Position numbers and translations under genes: made by a program. The notes beneath the pieces were generated by a model, which ran no database searches, was not told where the DNA came from, and saw only the letters and a list, made by a program, of their open reading frames with translations. 35,030 bases of DNA, taken from IMG/VR virus record IMGVR_UViG_3300014501_000046, positions 1 to 35,030 of that record. One strand, written 5' to 3'. Source of the DNA: a virus. Positions 8,184 through 16,650 of the stretch are shown here, piece after piece. The first letter of the stretch is position 1, and each line of letters begins with the position of its first letter.

Positions 8184-8669
8184 TCAGCTCGTCTGCTGAA
8201 TCTCAACTTCGAAATTGAACGCGAACCGCGGACGGTTCCGGTCATCGCGCCCGGCCAGTCCGGGCCGCTGGATGCGGTCGGCGTTGACGATCAGCCAGTG
8301 CCCGCTGGCCGTGTTGTCTGCAGCCAGGTAGCCGGGGATCGTCTGCATCCGCATCGGCGTGCCGTCCGCGGCGGTCAATGCGTTGAACAGGATTTCCGCG
8401 CGGGCCACAGCCGCCTTGTTGCTCTGACCTACCGTCGCCACCTGCAGGTTGAGCCGGGGCGTCGGGCGCAGGTAATCCGGCTGCGCCGACCGGCCGCTGT
8501 AGATGGTGACCACGCTGTAGAGTGCCGGGTCGGCCGACGACTCATTCGCTTCCCAGCGGAACAATTGGTCCAGCGTGCCGGTGGCGTAGTTGATCCCGAC
8601 CGTGGGAATCAACGCGGCCGCCTGGGCAACCATCCAGCGGCAGAGGCTGTGCAAAAAATCGTCCAGCAT
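8184..8669 (-). CDS. Tail terminator-like protein
   Basis: 161 aa from the ATG at 8669 (GAGAAAG just upstream). The frame is open further to 8744 but only a TTG is there. The N-terminus starts with a short amphipathic helix, and the body has alternating beta strands ending in a Phe-Asn-Phe-Glu-Val strand, typical of minor capsid/tail-terminator folds. Directly upstream of the tail tube gene. It would cap the tail and join it to the head. Family assignment is tentative. Confidence 0.55.
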   Translation of the reverse strand: MLDDFLHSLCRWMVAQAAALIPTVGINYATGTLDQLFRWEANESSADPALYSVVTIYSGRSAQPDYLRPTPRLNLQVATVGQSNKAAVARAEILFNALTAADGTPMRMQTIPGYLAADNTASGHWLIVNADRIQRPGLAGRDDRNRPRFAFNFEVEIQQTS

Positions 8670-8738
8670 CACTTTCTCGGCACGTTCGACCGCTCGCACT
8701 CGCACTGCCTGGCTTGACAGGGCGACAAGGGGAGGGGG

Positions 8739-8794
8739 TGACAAGGCGAGGATCGCGGTCGCGTATTTCTCACGTTGTCACTTTCGCCTTGTCA
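8739..8794. repeat. 11-bp inverted repeat
   Basis: TGACAAGGCGA (8739-8749) is exactly inverted at 8784-8794, with a 34-base loop. It lies in the gap between the tail completion and tail terminator genes. Possible roles are RNA folding around the downstream start or remains of an insertion. Confidence 0.5.
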
Positions 8795-8932
8795 TCTTCG
8801 CCGGCCGGAAGAACCCTGCGCCGCTGGCGAGGCGGCGCAGGCTCGGGTGGGCCGTACCAATGCTCCTGTCTGCGAAACCTCCCCGCCTCGCCGCGCCTGA
8901 TCGGCGCTGTTCGCGGGCGGGATTTTCGTCAT
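8792..8932 (-). CDS. Possible 46-aa small protein
   Basis: The ATG at 8932 starts one base after the stop of the upstream tail completion gene, as expected for coupled translation. The product is 46 aa, basic, rich in Ala, Arg, Gly and Ser, with no motif. It fills most of an otherwise empty 260-bp gap, and its middle is formed by a 10-bp perfect hairpin. It may instead be non-coding spacer. Confidence 0.3.
   Translation of the reverse strand: MTKIPPANSADQARRGGEVSQTGALVRPTRACAASPAAQGSSGRRR
8815..8841. terminator. Strong 10-bp stem-loop between tail genes
   Basis: CCTGCGCCGC and GCGGCGCAGG form a perfect 10-bp stem with a seven-base loop. No T-run follows on either strand, so it is not a canonical intrinsic terminator. 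It may stabilise or process the late mRNA and modulate head versus tail gene expression. Confidence 0.45.
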
Positions 8933-8933
8933 G

Positions 8934-9317
8934 TCACCCCATCGCCGCCTTGATCGCATTCGCCACGAACGGCCCGTATTGAGGCGCCTTCGCTTTGAGC
9001 GCGTCCTCTAAAAACTTCGCCTGGCCCGTCTGGTGATGAGCATCGAGGTTTTCATGCACAAAGGCGGCATACGGGGCGTCGAAGCCGACCACGCAGCTTA
9101 CATTGCTGCCCCTCATCTCTGCCGGCTGCACAGTCCCGCTGGCTTTCAATTCGCCGGGTTCCTCTGCCCCGTGCGGGGCGTCCATCACAGGGCACAGCTC
9201 CTTCGCGTCGGCGATCACGCCCTGGGCAAACTGGTTGGTCGCCTGCAGCGCCGCCGGCACGATCTTGCCGGGGACGGCGGCGCGGGCGTTGGCGAAGAAT
9301 TTGGCGAAGTCGAACAT
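8934..9317 (-). CDS. HK97 gp10-like tail completion protein
   Basis: 127 aa, ATG at 9317. The N-terminal helix is followed by helical Ala/Gln-rich segments, then Val-Val-Gly-Phe-Asp-Ala-Pro-Tyr-Ala-Ala-Phe-Val-His-Glu. This matches the conserved apYAxyvHe signature of the HK97 gp10/minor tail completion family. The C-terminus is a helix ending in Ala-Met-Gly. Gene order (connector proteins above, tail terminator below) agrees. The family acts at the head-tail joint. Confidence 0.72.
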   Translation of the reverse strand: MFDFAKFFANARAAVPGKIVPAALQATNQFAQGVIADAKELCPVMDAPHGAEEPGELKASGTVQPAEMRGSNVSCVVGFDAPYAAFVHENLDAHHQTGQAKFLEDALKAKAPQYGPFVANAIKAAMG

Positions 9318-9320
9318 CGT

Positions 9321-9686
9321 TCAAACGCTCTTCAAAGTGACCCGGAAATGCCCGATCGATCCCTTGGCATTCGTCGCCACGTCCTCCACCCGCAAGCTCA
9401 TGGGCGCCGTCTCGTCAACCTGGACGCTCCAGATCTGGCCGGCGGCCGGGACCGTCCCGGCCGAATAGCCCGCGGCGATCAGGGAAGGCAGCAGGATCGA
9501 TCGCAGGACGGTAACCACCGTGGACACCCGCCGCTGGCTCTGATCAGTCCCGAAGCGTTCCAGGGCCTCTGGCTGGGTCGCCAGGCAGCGGACCTGGATC
9601 GCCGGGCCGGTCGTATACGCCACGTCGCCAGATCCGTCGGGGCTGCCGGGCGTGGCGATGGAGAGGATGGAGGCGTTGGCGATCAT
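9321..9686 (-). CDS. Head-tail joining protein (stopper-like)
   Basis: 121 aa. The ATG at 9686 overlaps the stop of the upstream gene (ATGA). The same frame stays open further upstream, but the overlap start fits the operon. Beta-rich sequence without motifs, ending Phe-Arg-Val-Thr-Leu-Lys. Located between the connector region and the gp10-like protein, where a head-closure or stopper protein is expected. Function is by position only. Confidence 0.5.
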   Translation of the reverse strand: MIANASILSIATPGSPDGSGDVAYTTGPAIQVRCLATQPEALERFGTDQSQRRVSTVVTVLRSILLPSLIAAGYSAGTVPAAGQIWSVQVDETAPMSLRVEDVATNAKGSIGHFRVTLKSV

Positions 9687-10282
9687 TCCCACTCCAGGGC
9701 AAGCATCGGCGCGCGGCCGGCCTCGTTGACCAGGCGTAGCTTCCAACTCCCGCAGTCGGCGCCGCATCGGTAGATCTTGCCTTCGGCGGCCAGAGGCGCG
9801 CTCTGCATAAGCGGCCGGCCGCACTGGGGGAATTCGATGAGGGCGAGCCGCACGATAAGCCGCAGGCCGCCCATGTCGGTCCGGCGCCCATACGGGATGC
9901 CGGGATAACTCTCGGCAGGCAGCAGGTCTTGTCGATCGTACGGGTCGCCCTGGATGACCAGGGTGTGCGGGTAGCCCATGGCGGAGGCCAGGTCGGGCGT
10001 GGAGCTGCCGGCGGATCGGACGCGCCAGACATCCGCCGGGCACTTGCTCTCCGGCTTGACCCGCCGCTCCCCAGTCCGCTCAATCCACTGGTCCCGGGCC
10101 AGCTCGGTGATGCGCCCGCTGATCGTGTGGTCCGGGACCTTGAAGAAAGCGCCCAGTTCCCACAGTGCCGACGGCTGCGCGCGGAGGCGGTCCAGGATCC
10201 GCAGCCGCCATCCGGTGGCTTTCAGAGCGGCGCGCTGGCCGGCGATCTGAGAGGTGCTCTGCGTCATAACGGCCTTTACCAT
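9683..10282 (-). CDS. Winged-helix-like protein in head-tail region
   Basis: 199 aa from the ATG at 10282, overlapping the upstream stop (TGATG); an in-frame ATG at 10267 with AAAGG upstream is an alternative. Residues ~20-70 read like a winged helix: a helix, Ala-Leu-Trp-Glu-Leu, Val-Pro-Asp-His-Thr-Ile-Ser-Gly-Arg-Ile, then a basic wing. The C-terminal half carries two Cys-x(8-10)-Cys-x-x-x-Cys-like positions that could bind metal. A DNA-binding-type domain is unexpected among joining proteins. It may instead be a connector protein that resembles one, or a late regulator. Confidence 0.45.
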   Translation of the reverse strand: MVKAVMTQSTSQIAGQRAALKATGWRLRILDRLRAQPSALWELGAFFKVPDHTISGRITELARDQWIERTGERRVKPESKCPADVWRVRSAGSSTPDLASAMGYPHTLVIQGDPYDRQDLLPAESYPGIPYGRRTDMGGLRLIVRLALIEFPQCGRPLMQSAPLAAEGKIYRCGADCGSWKLRLVNEAGRAPMLALEWE

Positions 10283-11079
10283 CACAGTAGCTGCCCCGAA
10301 ACCAACTCATACTTCTTCAACAGGTGCCACGCTCTCCTACACAGCCCAGTCCTGGCTCCGTGCGACTCGCCGTAGCTCTCTCCTACGCCGGCCGCCTGCT
10401 GGCTCTTGACGCCCTGATGCTGCTCATCCAGCCGCTCGACGCCCCAGCCGCCCAGGATCCAGTTGGCCTGCCACAACGTGGCCGCCAGCACGTCGGCCGG
10501 CACAACCGCCGTCTGATTCGCTTCGTCCCAGTCCCACACCGTCCGCGGCGTGGACTGGCCCCATTCCCCGGCATACCCGTAGCCGTAGCCGGGGAAGCCG
10601 TTGCTGGCATAGGCCAGCCTGGGGAACTGCAACGGCTGATCGTGACGATGCCGCTTGCCCTGGTAACGCATGGCGTTGTCAATGTCTGACGTGGCTTGAA
10701 CCAGCGCCGCCGCCTGGGCGCCGCTGTTCGCCGCGTCCCAGGCCGACATCGGCGGCAGGTTGGCGCGGACCTGGCCGGCGGCGGTCACTGTCAGATAGCT
10801 GACGCCGGGCAGGGGCGGCTCGATCGTGCCGGGCGCGTCTTCTGTGACGTTGTAGGTGACGCCGCCGTTGACGGGCGTCCAGACCACCTTGTACGTCAAT
10901 CCGTAGGCAGGGTCGGCGAGCGTGTAGCTGTACGCGCCAGTGCCGGTCGTGGTGGGGACCGTCAACGCGGGCACGACGTTCTGGCCGTTGTCGGTCCGCC
11001 ACACAGCCAGCGTGATCGACGTGGCGTTCGTGGCGATGCCGCCGACCAGGTTCGCGAAGCTGAGGGTCGTCGTGCTCAT
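10282..11079 (-). CDS. Head-tail connector-like protein with N-terminal beta domain
   Basis: 265 aa, ATG at 11079. The first ~95 residues form a Thr/Val-rich Ig-like beta domain. The remainder is helical with Arg-Tyr-Gln-Gly-Lys-Arg-His-Arg, a pattern of gp6/gp15-type connector adaptors, followed by a long helix pair (Val-Pro-Ala-Asp-Val-Leu-Ala-Ala-Thr-Leu). The order capsid, surface proteins, this gene, stopper, gp10 fits an adaptor. The fused beta domain is unusual and may add a surface decoration. No Shine-Dalgarno is evident. Confidence 0.5.
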   Translation of the reverse strand: MSTTTLSFANLVGGIATNATSITLAVWRTDNGQNVVPALTVPTTTGTGAYSYTLADPAYGLTYKVVWTPVNGGVTYNVTEDAPGTIEPPLPGVSYLTVTAAGQVRANLPPMSAWDAANSGAQAAALVQATSDIDNAMRYQGKRHRHDQPLQFPRLAYASNGFPGYGYGYAGEWGQSTPRTVWDWDEANQTAVVPADVLAATLWQANWILGGWGVERLDEQHQGVKSQQAAGVGESYGESHGARTGLCRRAWHLLKKYELVSGQLL

Positions 11080-11107
11080 TGTGCGGCTACTGTGCGGCTA
11101 CTGGCTA
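11080..11107. repeat. 11-bp tandem repeat at gene junction
   Basis: GTGCGGCTACT occurs twice in tandem, followed by the partial GGCTACC, filling the 35-bp gap between the beta-helix fibre gene and the connector gene. It resembles in position, though not in period, the heptad repeats at other junctions of this phage. Confidence 0.55.
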
Positions 11108-11114
11108 CCAGTTC

Positions 11115-12770
11115 TTACGCGATCCTGACGTACGTGAGAGTGCTCTGAAACCCGCTGGAGAGCGGCATCACAGAAAAGGTTGACCCCACTCCGGCGATCG
11201 CCTGCAGTGCGATCGTTCCCGTCGCCGAGAGTGTGACGATCGCGGAGAAGCTGCAGGTAATGTTCTGCGCGTTGTTCACGCCACCATTAATATTCAGATC
11301 TTCGAAGACAAACGGGCCGCCAACCACCGCAGAGGCGGTGGTGTTGTAAAGCTGCAGTGCGACATACGACGCGTTGTTGTACCCGCTCTGTACCCAAACC
11401 TGGACGTTGATCAGGTACGTTCCCGGATTAAGGTTCTGCGTCATCCCCGGCACGGTGGCGTAGGAGGTGGTCACGGCGTAGACGCCGGGGTTGGCTACCG
11501 TCCCGTAGTTCTCGCCTGGCTGGTTTGCCGAGTAGGCAGGCACCCCGGCGACCGAACAGCCGTACAGGACCGTGCCGTTCTGGGCCCCATTCTGCCAGAG
11601 GATCCCGGTCGCCAGGTCGGCGTTGGAAACCGACACGTTCGAATAGCCGGTGACGGCGTTGAACTCCATCCCGTATTGGATGCCAGTCCCAGAATCGACA
11701 TTTGCAAGCTGGATGTTTGAGATCGCAGCCGTATACCCGTCCACCGCTATGCCTTGCGCGGTCGTGCCGCTGCTGCCGATGGCCCTCGCTATGAGGTTGC
11801 TGGCGTTGCAGTCATGGCAGAGAGCATATGCGTCGCTCTTGAAGTAGATGTGGACCGTCCCCGCTCCGCTGGCGACGACGTCGCTTATGTCGGAGTCGAT
11901 CGCCTTGGCGACAAATCCGTACGTCCCATAGTAGGTCCTGACGGTTTCAACCTGCGCCCCGGTGACGTTCTCGCACCGGAATGAATGGGTGCCGGAGGTT
12001 GGGCTCTGCGCCAGCGTGACGACTTCTCTCGCAGATGGATTGTTGATCGGCGTGGTGCCGGTCGGATGGCCAACCGTGTCCGTGAGCGTGCCGCCGGTCA
12101 GGCTGCCAACGCCGATGGACGCGATGCCCCAGAAGAGCGGCACCGACGGAGTCACCAGCCAGTTGGCCGCCGAACCGGTTACGGTCACTCCGCTCAGCCC
12201 GAGCGTCGCCAGGGCCGTCGTCAATGCAGACTGGACCGTCGCCGTCGAAGCGTTGTAGGCGATTGCAGTCGTTGTGGCGGTGGCGCCGGCCAAGTTGGCG
12301 ACGGTGATCGTGAACGTGCCGCCGGTGGGGCTGCCTGCGACCGTGAAATTGTCGGGAACGTTGCTGATCGCCAAGGCGTCCACTGGGTTCCCGGCGTACA
12401 GCGCCGTGCAGACCGCCGATCCGCCGTCGAAGCCGATCTTCTCAAGCGAAATGTTATCGTTGGTCACGTAGAACGGAGCGGGGACGACGCATCCTTCAAT
12501 CAGCTTCGTCGGCGCGGTGAGACTGTCTGGCCGGGGCATCTTCGCGCCGCGCACCTTGACGCCTTCGGGAATAGTCACCGTGCACGGAGCGGCATAGACG
12601 TTGCACCCCAGGTCGAAAACATCGCCCGGCTGAAGAACGGCGGCGCCCCCGTTGAGCGTCGCGAACGCGAAATCGCTGCTGCCGCGCCGGCCGGTCGAGT
12701 CATTGCCGCCGACGGGATCGACGAAGACTACCGCAGTGCTCACTGTCGGGATTTCAAATGGGTCGCCCAT
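11115..12770 (-). CDS. Beta-helix surface fibre/spike protein
   Basis: 551 aa, ATG at 12770 just after the upstream stop. Residues 15-130 and 270-400 read as right-handed beta-helix turns (repeated Asn/Asp-Gly-Val and Ser-Asn-Val steps). Between them, about 140-235, is a module starting Gly-Gly-Thr-Phe-Thr-Ile-Thr-Val with Ala-Tyr-Asn-Ala-Ser-Thr-Ala-Thr-Val, like a repeat domain of planctomycete surface proteins. The C-terminal ~110 residues look like a jelly-roll trimerisation head. This is the design of a fibre or spike. Its position between capsid and connector genes, not after the tail tip, suggests a head fibre. Confidence 0.6.
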   Translation of the reverse strand: MGDPFEIPTVSTAVVFVDPVGGNDSTGRRGSSDFAFATLNGGAAVLQPGDVFDLGCNVYAAPCTVTIPEGVKVRGAKMPRPDSLTAPTKLIEGCVVPAPFYVTNDNISLEKIGFDGGSAVCTALYAGNPVDALAISNVPDNFTVAGSPTGGTFTITVANLAGATATTTAIAYNASTATVQSALTTALATLGLSGVTVTGSAANWLVTPSVPLFWGIASIGVGSLTGGTLTDTVGHPTGTTPINNPSAREVVTLAQSPTSGTHSFRCENVTGAQVETVRTYYGTYGFVAKAIDSDISDVVASGAGTVHIYFKSDAYALCHDCNASNLIARAIGSSGTTAQGIAVDGYTAAISNIQLANVDSGTGIQYGMEFNAVTGYSNVSVSNADLATGILWQNGAQNGTVLYGCSVAGVPAYSANQPGENYGTVANPGVYAVTTSYATVPGMTQNLNPGTYLINVQVWVQSGYNNASYVALQLYNTTASAVVGGPFVFEDLNINGGVNNAQNITCSFSAIVTLSATGTIALQAIAGVGSTFSVMPLSSGFQSTLTYVRIA

Positions 12771-12773
12771 GCT

Positions 12774-14015
12774 TTAGTTGCTCCCTACCATCAATCGCAC
12801 CGCACTCTGAATCCGCGCCTGCCCCGCCGATGGCGAGAGCGTGCCGGCTATCACCGCGTCGACCACGGGCGTCGGGTCGTAATCGATGCCCGCGTGCATC
12901 GTGAACCCGACTCCGCTCGCCGGGGACGCCCCGGCGAAATTGCCGCCGGGCCACGCGCCGCAGATCGTGCAGTTAGTGGCTGTCACCAGCGGGGCGCCGC
13001 CGGGCGGCGCCGTCCAGGGCGGCTCGCCGCCGTTTGCCCAGGCGCCGCCGGACACGATGCAGCCGGTGGGGTACGTCTCGGCGCCGGCGATCGTCGTGGG
13101 CGCCGCGCCCTGGCCGGGCACGGCGACGAATACGCAGTCGATCAGCTTGACCGGCCAGTAGGCATAGACCGCTGCATTGCCGGCCCACGCCGAGCCGCTC
13201 CAGTAGTAGTGGCCGCCGATGAACGTGCAGTTGCTGATCGTCGTCGGCCCCATCACGTTCAGCACGCCGATCCCGGAGTCCACGAACACGCAGGAATCGA
13301 TCGCCCCTCCTACCCTGGTCTGAATCTGGCAAGCCGAGTTGCTGGCATAGAGGCATCCGCCGATGGTCGGCGCCGAGTTGGGGGCGTTGAAGTAGTTGCC
13401 GTGATAGTACATCCCCCGCCCGCTGGAGGCCCCTGATGTCTGCCAGCCGTTCCAGGCGAAGCATGAGTTGGCGACGGAGATCGGTCCGGAGATCCCGGAG
13501 AAATACCAGCCCTGGCCGTCGAAGAGGTTGGCCGGGTCGTGCAGCGCATTGACGCTGATCACGCTGGAGATCGACAGGCCGCCGGCATACGTCTCCGAGC
13601 AGGCGTTCTGGTCGAAGCCGGAGATGTATTGGTTAGCGAACGACTGCGCCGCGGTGTGACCGACCGAATAGATGCCGTAGCCCTTGGGCGCGCTCCCCGC
13701 GACGTGGACCGCCCAACCGGCCGGGAACGTCGTCGGCAGCGGCGGCGTCTTCGGAGCATACACGCTCGGCTGTGTGACCGGTTGGGTCGCCGGGGTGACA
13801 GGCTGAGTGGCCGGTTGGGTAGAAGCTGAGCCGAGGGCGGCAGAGACGGCGGCAGTGACGGCGGCCGACGAGGTGAGGTCGTGCTGCACGCCGTCGCAGG
13901 TCGTGACCACGATCGAGCGGATGCAGGGAGGGACCGGCGAGACCTGCGCCAACGCCGCGACGGCCATCACCGGCAGGATCACAAAGCACAGAGTTTTAAT
14001 GATCGGTCGAGGCAT
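12774..14015 (-). CDS. Secreted beta-helix protein with signal peptide
   Basis: 413 aa from the ATG at 14015, chosen because it gives a textbook signal peptide: basic Pro-Arg-Pro-Ile-Ile-Lys-Thr, hydrophobic core, and Ala-Leu-Ala cleavage near residue 23. The frame is open upstream to 14084, but that part is not signal-like. A Thr-Gln-Pro-rich linker (about residues 66-86) leads to a parallel beta-helix of Asn-Cys-Xaa-Phe type turns with many Cys, resembling pectate-lyase-like folds. No catalytic set can be assigned. A Sec signal on a gene inside the virion cassette is odd; the product may act in the host envelope or be a surface depolymerase. Confidence 0.6.
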   Translation of the reverse strand: MPRPIIKTLCFVILPVMAVAALAQVSPVPPCIRSIVVTTCDGVQHDLTSSAAVTAAVSAALGSASTQPATQPVTPATQPVTQPSVYAPKTPPLPTTFPAGWAVHVAGSAPKGYGIYSVGHTAAQSFANQYISGFDQNACSETYAGGLSISSVISVNALHDPANLFDGQGWYFSGISGPISVANSCFAWNGWQTSGASSGRGMYYHGNYFNAPNSAPTIGGCLYASNSACQIQTRVGGAIDSCVFVDSGIGVLNVMGPTTISNCTFIGGHYYWSGSAWAGNAAVYAYWPVKLIDCVFVAVPGQGAAPTTIAGAETYPTGCIVSGGAWANGGEPPWTAPPGGAPLVTATNCTICGAWPGGNFAGASPASGVGFTMHAGIDYDPTPVVDAVIAGTLSPSAGQARIQSAVRLMVGSN

Positions 14016-14031
14016 CTTTGAACACCATGTT

Positions 14032-14050
14032 CGCAAAGGACAAAGGACTA
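14032..14050. repeat. Heptad repeat CAAAGGA
   Basis: CAAAGGA occurs twice in tandem, in the gap between the beta-helix gene and the next structural gene. The same unit appears four times, partly degenerate, at 21136-21167. Period 7. Confidence 0.6.
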
Positions 14051-14944
14051 CGTGGTGAAGACAAGGTCCACACGCACGCTGCAAAGGTTCAGATTAGGAG
14101 GAGCTCCGGTCGGCGTCAGAGTAAACACCAGCACGTCATTCGCGGCCGTCGCCAGGCCGCCGGACAGGACCAGCGAGCGGGCCTTGCCGACTTGCAGCGC
14201 CGATCCGCCGGTGGCTTTGGTCGTGTTGTCGGCGCCGGTGTCCAACAGGTTGTCGCTCCCCGTCCCGGTCGATCCCAGATCGACCAGGCTGAATGACCAG
14301 TAGTTGGCATCGCTCTGCGCCACCGCCGTGCCGGTGGAGAATACGACCTGCTCGATCGTGGCGGCGGTGTAGGGGCAGATCAGCACGAACGGCACTGCGC
14401 CGAAGCCGGCTTCGATCGTGCCCAGGGCGGCACACAATTCCTTGGTCTGGCCCGGGGCGGTCAGCATCACGCCAGGGATGCTGGCCGGTCCCAGGACGGT
14501 CAGCAGCGCCTTATACGACGTCCAGGCATTGTCGGGAATGGACGTCGAGCCGGTGACCACCGTATACAGAGGCATGCGGCCGGTGGTGAACGCGCTGGTG
14601 TTCGTCCAGACCGTGCCCGTCGAGTCTACCTCGATGTAGTTAGTGGCCGACGCAGCCAGCAGGATCGTGCCCGCCGCCACGACGATCTCATTCATGCCGC
14701 CATGGATCCGCCCGGCGTTGTAGCCGAGGGTCAGGCCCGTCGTCGTGTCGGGGTTGATCGTGAACGCGCCGCCGCCCAGGCACAGCGAGTCGATGTCCGC
14801 GCCCATCGCCGTTGACCCCGACGTCAATCCGTCGATGCCGTCGTAGAGCGTGTCGAGGACCTCGACGATGTCCAGACCCACCGCCTCGGGCGCGCGGGCC
14901 ATGCGGCGCAGGGCGTCTTGCTCGATGGCACTGAATTGACTCAT
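14048..14944 (-). CDS. Structural surface protein of the head module
   Basis: 298 aa, ATG at 14944 with AGGTGA four bases upstream. That Shine-Dalgarno is itself part of a junction repeat. The N-terminal ~45 residues form a helix (Asp-Ala-Leu-Arg-Arg-Met-Ala-Arg, Val-Glu-Val-Leu-Asp-Thr-Leu). The rest is beta-rich with Asn-Pro-Asp-Thr-Thr-Thr-Gly-Leu-Thr-Leu-Gly-Tyr-Asn-Ala-Gly, seen in fibre-base or decoration proteins. No enzyme motif. An N-terminal attachment helix plus a beta-rich body suggests a protein anchored on the capsid. The exact family is not recognised. Confidence 0.5.
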   Translation of the reverse strand: MSQFSAIEQDALRRMARAPEAVGLDIVEVLDTLYDGIDGLTSGSTAMGADIDSLCLGGGAFTINPDTTTGLTLGYNAGRIHGGMNEIVVAAGTILLAASATNYIEVDSTGTVWTNTSAFTTGRMPLYTVVTGSTSIPDNAWTSYKALLTVLGPASIPGVMLTAPGQTKELCAALGTIEAGFGAVPFVLICPYTAATIEQVVFSTGTAVAQSDANYWSFSLVDLGSTGTGSDNLLDTGADNTTKATGGSALQVGKARSLVLSGGLATAANDVLVFTLTPTGAPPNLNLCSVRVDLVFTT

Positions 14945-14945
14945 C

Positions 14946-14990
14946 GGTCACCTGTCACTGGTCACTACAAGTCACTAGCTACTAGAAACT
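14946..14990. repeat. Heptad junction repeat (GTCACTG / CTACTAG)
   Basis: On the plus strand the units read GGTCACC TGTCACT GGTCACT, four spacer bases, then GTCACTA GCTACTA. On the coding strand the last variant unit contains AGGTGA, the Shine-Dalgarno of the 14048-14944 gene. It fills the whole gap to the next gene. Confidence 0.7.
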
Positions 14991-14994
14991 GCGA

Positions 14995-15531
14995 TCAGAC
15001 GAGGACCTGCATCGTGGCTGACGCAGCCGAGCAGTTGCCGGTGCTGGCGCTGGTCGTGGCCGTGTAGCCCACGTAGCGCATGCCGGTGCCGCCGGGGAGC
15101 TGGCTGGGCAGGCGGAAACGGAAGGTCGCCGCGGCGGCACCGACGCCGCCAGCGCCGGTCTGTACGAGGCACGCGGGGAAGATCGTCGTCGGCGTGCCCA
15201 TGTTCGAGCTTGCCGAGCAGATGACAGCGTACGTGACCGTGTACGTATTGGGGAGCTGCGTGGCGTTCAGCGCCGGCGCGGTGAGAAGGAAGTCGACGTC
15301 GCCCGGCTGGTTGGCGTCGGCCGTGGTGACCCCGGTGTCGATGCCGGTGGCCGACGTGACGGTCGTGCTGGCGGCTGCCGGGAGCGCCAGGGCGATCGAC
15401 AGGCTGCCGTCCTGAACCTGGGGGACGGACGGGTTGGTGACGGCCATGGAGAGCATTAGGACAATGGCGATGCCCATGGCGATCGTCACGATCGCCAGGG
15501 GCTGGAGGATTGCGAGGATGATCGGAAGCAT
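14995..15531 (-). CDS. Probable capsid cement/decoration protein
   Basis: 178 aa, ATG at 15531 preceded by AAAGG. After a hydrophobic N-terminal helix (about residues 1-30), it is a beta-rich Thr/Ala/Val protein (Gly-Asp-Val-Asp-Phe-Leu-Leu, Pro-Asn-Thr-Tyr-Thr-Val-Thr-Tyr, then an Arg-Tyr-Val-Gly-Tyr strand). The beta part resembles Bbp16-type capsid cement proteins, and its place directly after the capsid gene agrees. The hydrophobic leader is unusual for a cement protein. An in-frame ATG at about residue 29 would remove it but has no Shine-Dalgarno. Confidence 0.5.
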   Translation of the reverse strand: MLPIILAILQPLAIVTIAMGIAIVLMLSMAVTNPSVPQVQDGSLSIALALPAAASTTVTSATGIDTGVTTADANQPGDVDFLLTAPALNATQLPNTYTVTYAVICSASSNMGTPTTIFPACLVQTGAGGVGAAAATFRFRLPSQLPGGTGMRYVGYTATTSASTGNCSAASATMQVLV

Positions 15532-15603
15532 TTGGGCCTTTCGTAGGGTGTCGCGGGGCTTCAGAAGCGCATCGCTGCGCGGCGGCGGTTAAACGTGAGG
15601 GCC

Positions 15604-16575
15604 TCACAGAGTGAGGGGCTCGTTGTTTGAGATTCCGTCCGTGACCTGGATCGGGATGTTCAGGCCGGCCAGCCCGGCGATGTGGGTCGGGATAGGCGGC
15701 GGCACGCCGAGCGGGTTGTACGTGGTCCGGCTGGCGCGTAGTTGGTAAAGCGATCGCCGGCTCATGAGGATCACGTCGGGCTGGGTGCCGGCAGGGAAGA
15801 GGCTAAGAGCGTTGTAGATCATCGCGTCGGTGAGAGTGCAGCCGCTGTCGGCGGTGATCTCTTTGACGCGGACGGCGCTCCACAGCGAGCCAATCTGCAA
15901 GCCGGGACGGTAGACCATGGTCTGGACGTAGCCGTCGAACCTCTTCTGGTAGGTGGCGTCGGTGGGATCGAGGATCGACTCTATCCGCACCGGGCCCCAC
16001 TGCATGCGGCCGCCGTTGCCCAGCACCCAGCGGATCATCTGCGGGCCGAAACGAACCAGCCACACGCTGGAGCCGGTGTTGGCGGTCGTGCCGCCGGCGT
16101 TGATAACGCGGTTGACGGAGTCGTATGCGTCGATCAGGCCGGGGAAGCCCAGGGCATTGCCGACGGCGCCGAGGCTGAATCCCTGGCCGGCGGAAGCACC
16201 ATAGTAGAACTGGCTGGAGAGGGCCTGCATCTCCCCCTCCATCGTGCCGCTCACGTCCATGGCAATGTAGGCGGCCGCTCCGTCTACGTAGGAGTCGGCG
16301 ATGGCCTTGTCGCTGGTGAAGCGCGGCTCGGCGAGGAAGCACTCGACTCTCCGGTTTTCATAGGTGTGGGCCGGCGGGGTGATGCCGCGGTTGCCGACGC
16401 GGAACGAGCCGCCGGTGTTGCCCAGGGCGGTGCGCACCAGCGTCTCGTAATGGATGCCGGGGATCTCGCGCGTGTCGGCGAGGTTGATCTCCGGATGGAG
16501 CCGCAAGGCTTCCTCGATCACGCCGACCTCTTTGTCAGCGTTGTTCGCTTTGACGATGTCTAAGAACGTTGCCAT
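15604..16575 (-). CDS. Major capsid protein
   Basis: 323 aa from the ATG at 16575 (AGGA six bases upstream), chosen over in-frame upstream codons. The sequence opens Met-Ala-Thr-Phe-Leu-Asp-Ile-Val-Lys-Ala-Asn, then Tyr-Glu-Thr-Leu-Val-Arg-Thr-Ala-Leu, Glu-Asn-Arg-Arg-Val-Glu, Ala-Ala-Tyr-Ile-Ala-Met, Gly-Ser-Ser-Val-Trp, Arg-Phe-Asp-Gly-Tyr-Val-Gln and Met-Ser-Arg-Arg-Ser-Leu. This string of blocks is that of a well-known siphophage major capsid family with the HK97 fold. No protease gene or long N-terminal delta domain is present. The scaffold-like gene lies immediately upstream. Confidence 0.82.
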   Translation of the reverse strand: MATFLDIVKANNADKEVGVIEEALRLHPEINLADTREIPGIHYETLVRTALGNTGGSFRVGNRGITPPAHTYENRRVECFLAEPRFTSDKAIADSYVDGAAAYIAMDVSGTMEGEMQALSSQFYYGASAGQGFSLGAVGNALGFPGLIDAYDSVNRVINAGGTTANTGSSVWLVRFGPQMIRWVLGNGGRMQWGPVRIESILDPTDATYQKRFDGYVQTMVYRPGLQIGSLWSAVRVKEITADSGCTLTDAMIYNALSLFPAGTQPDVILMSRRSLYQLRASRTTYNPLGVPPPIPTHIAGLAGLNIPIQVTDGISNNEPLTL

Positions 16576-16650
16576 GTTGGTCCTCGTGAAAAGGGTAGTG
16601 GGTCGTGTTTTTGTGTGGGTTTGGTAGTTACGCACTACCTTTCCACGAGC

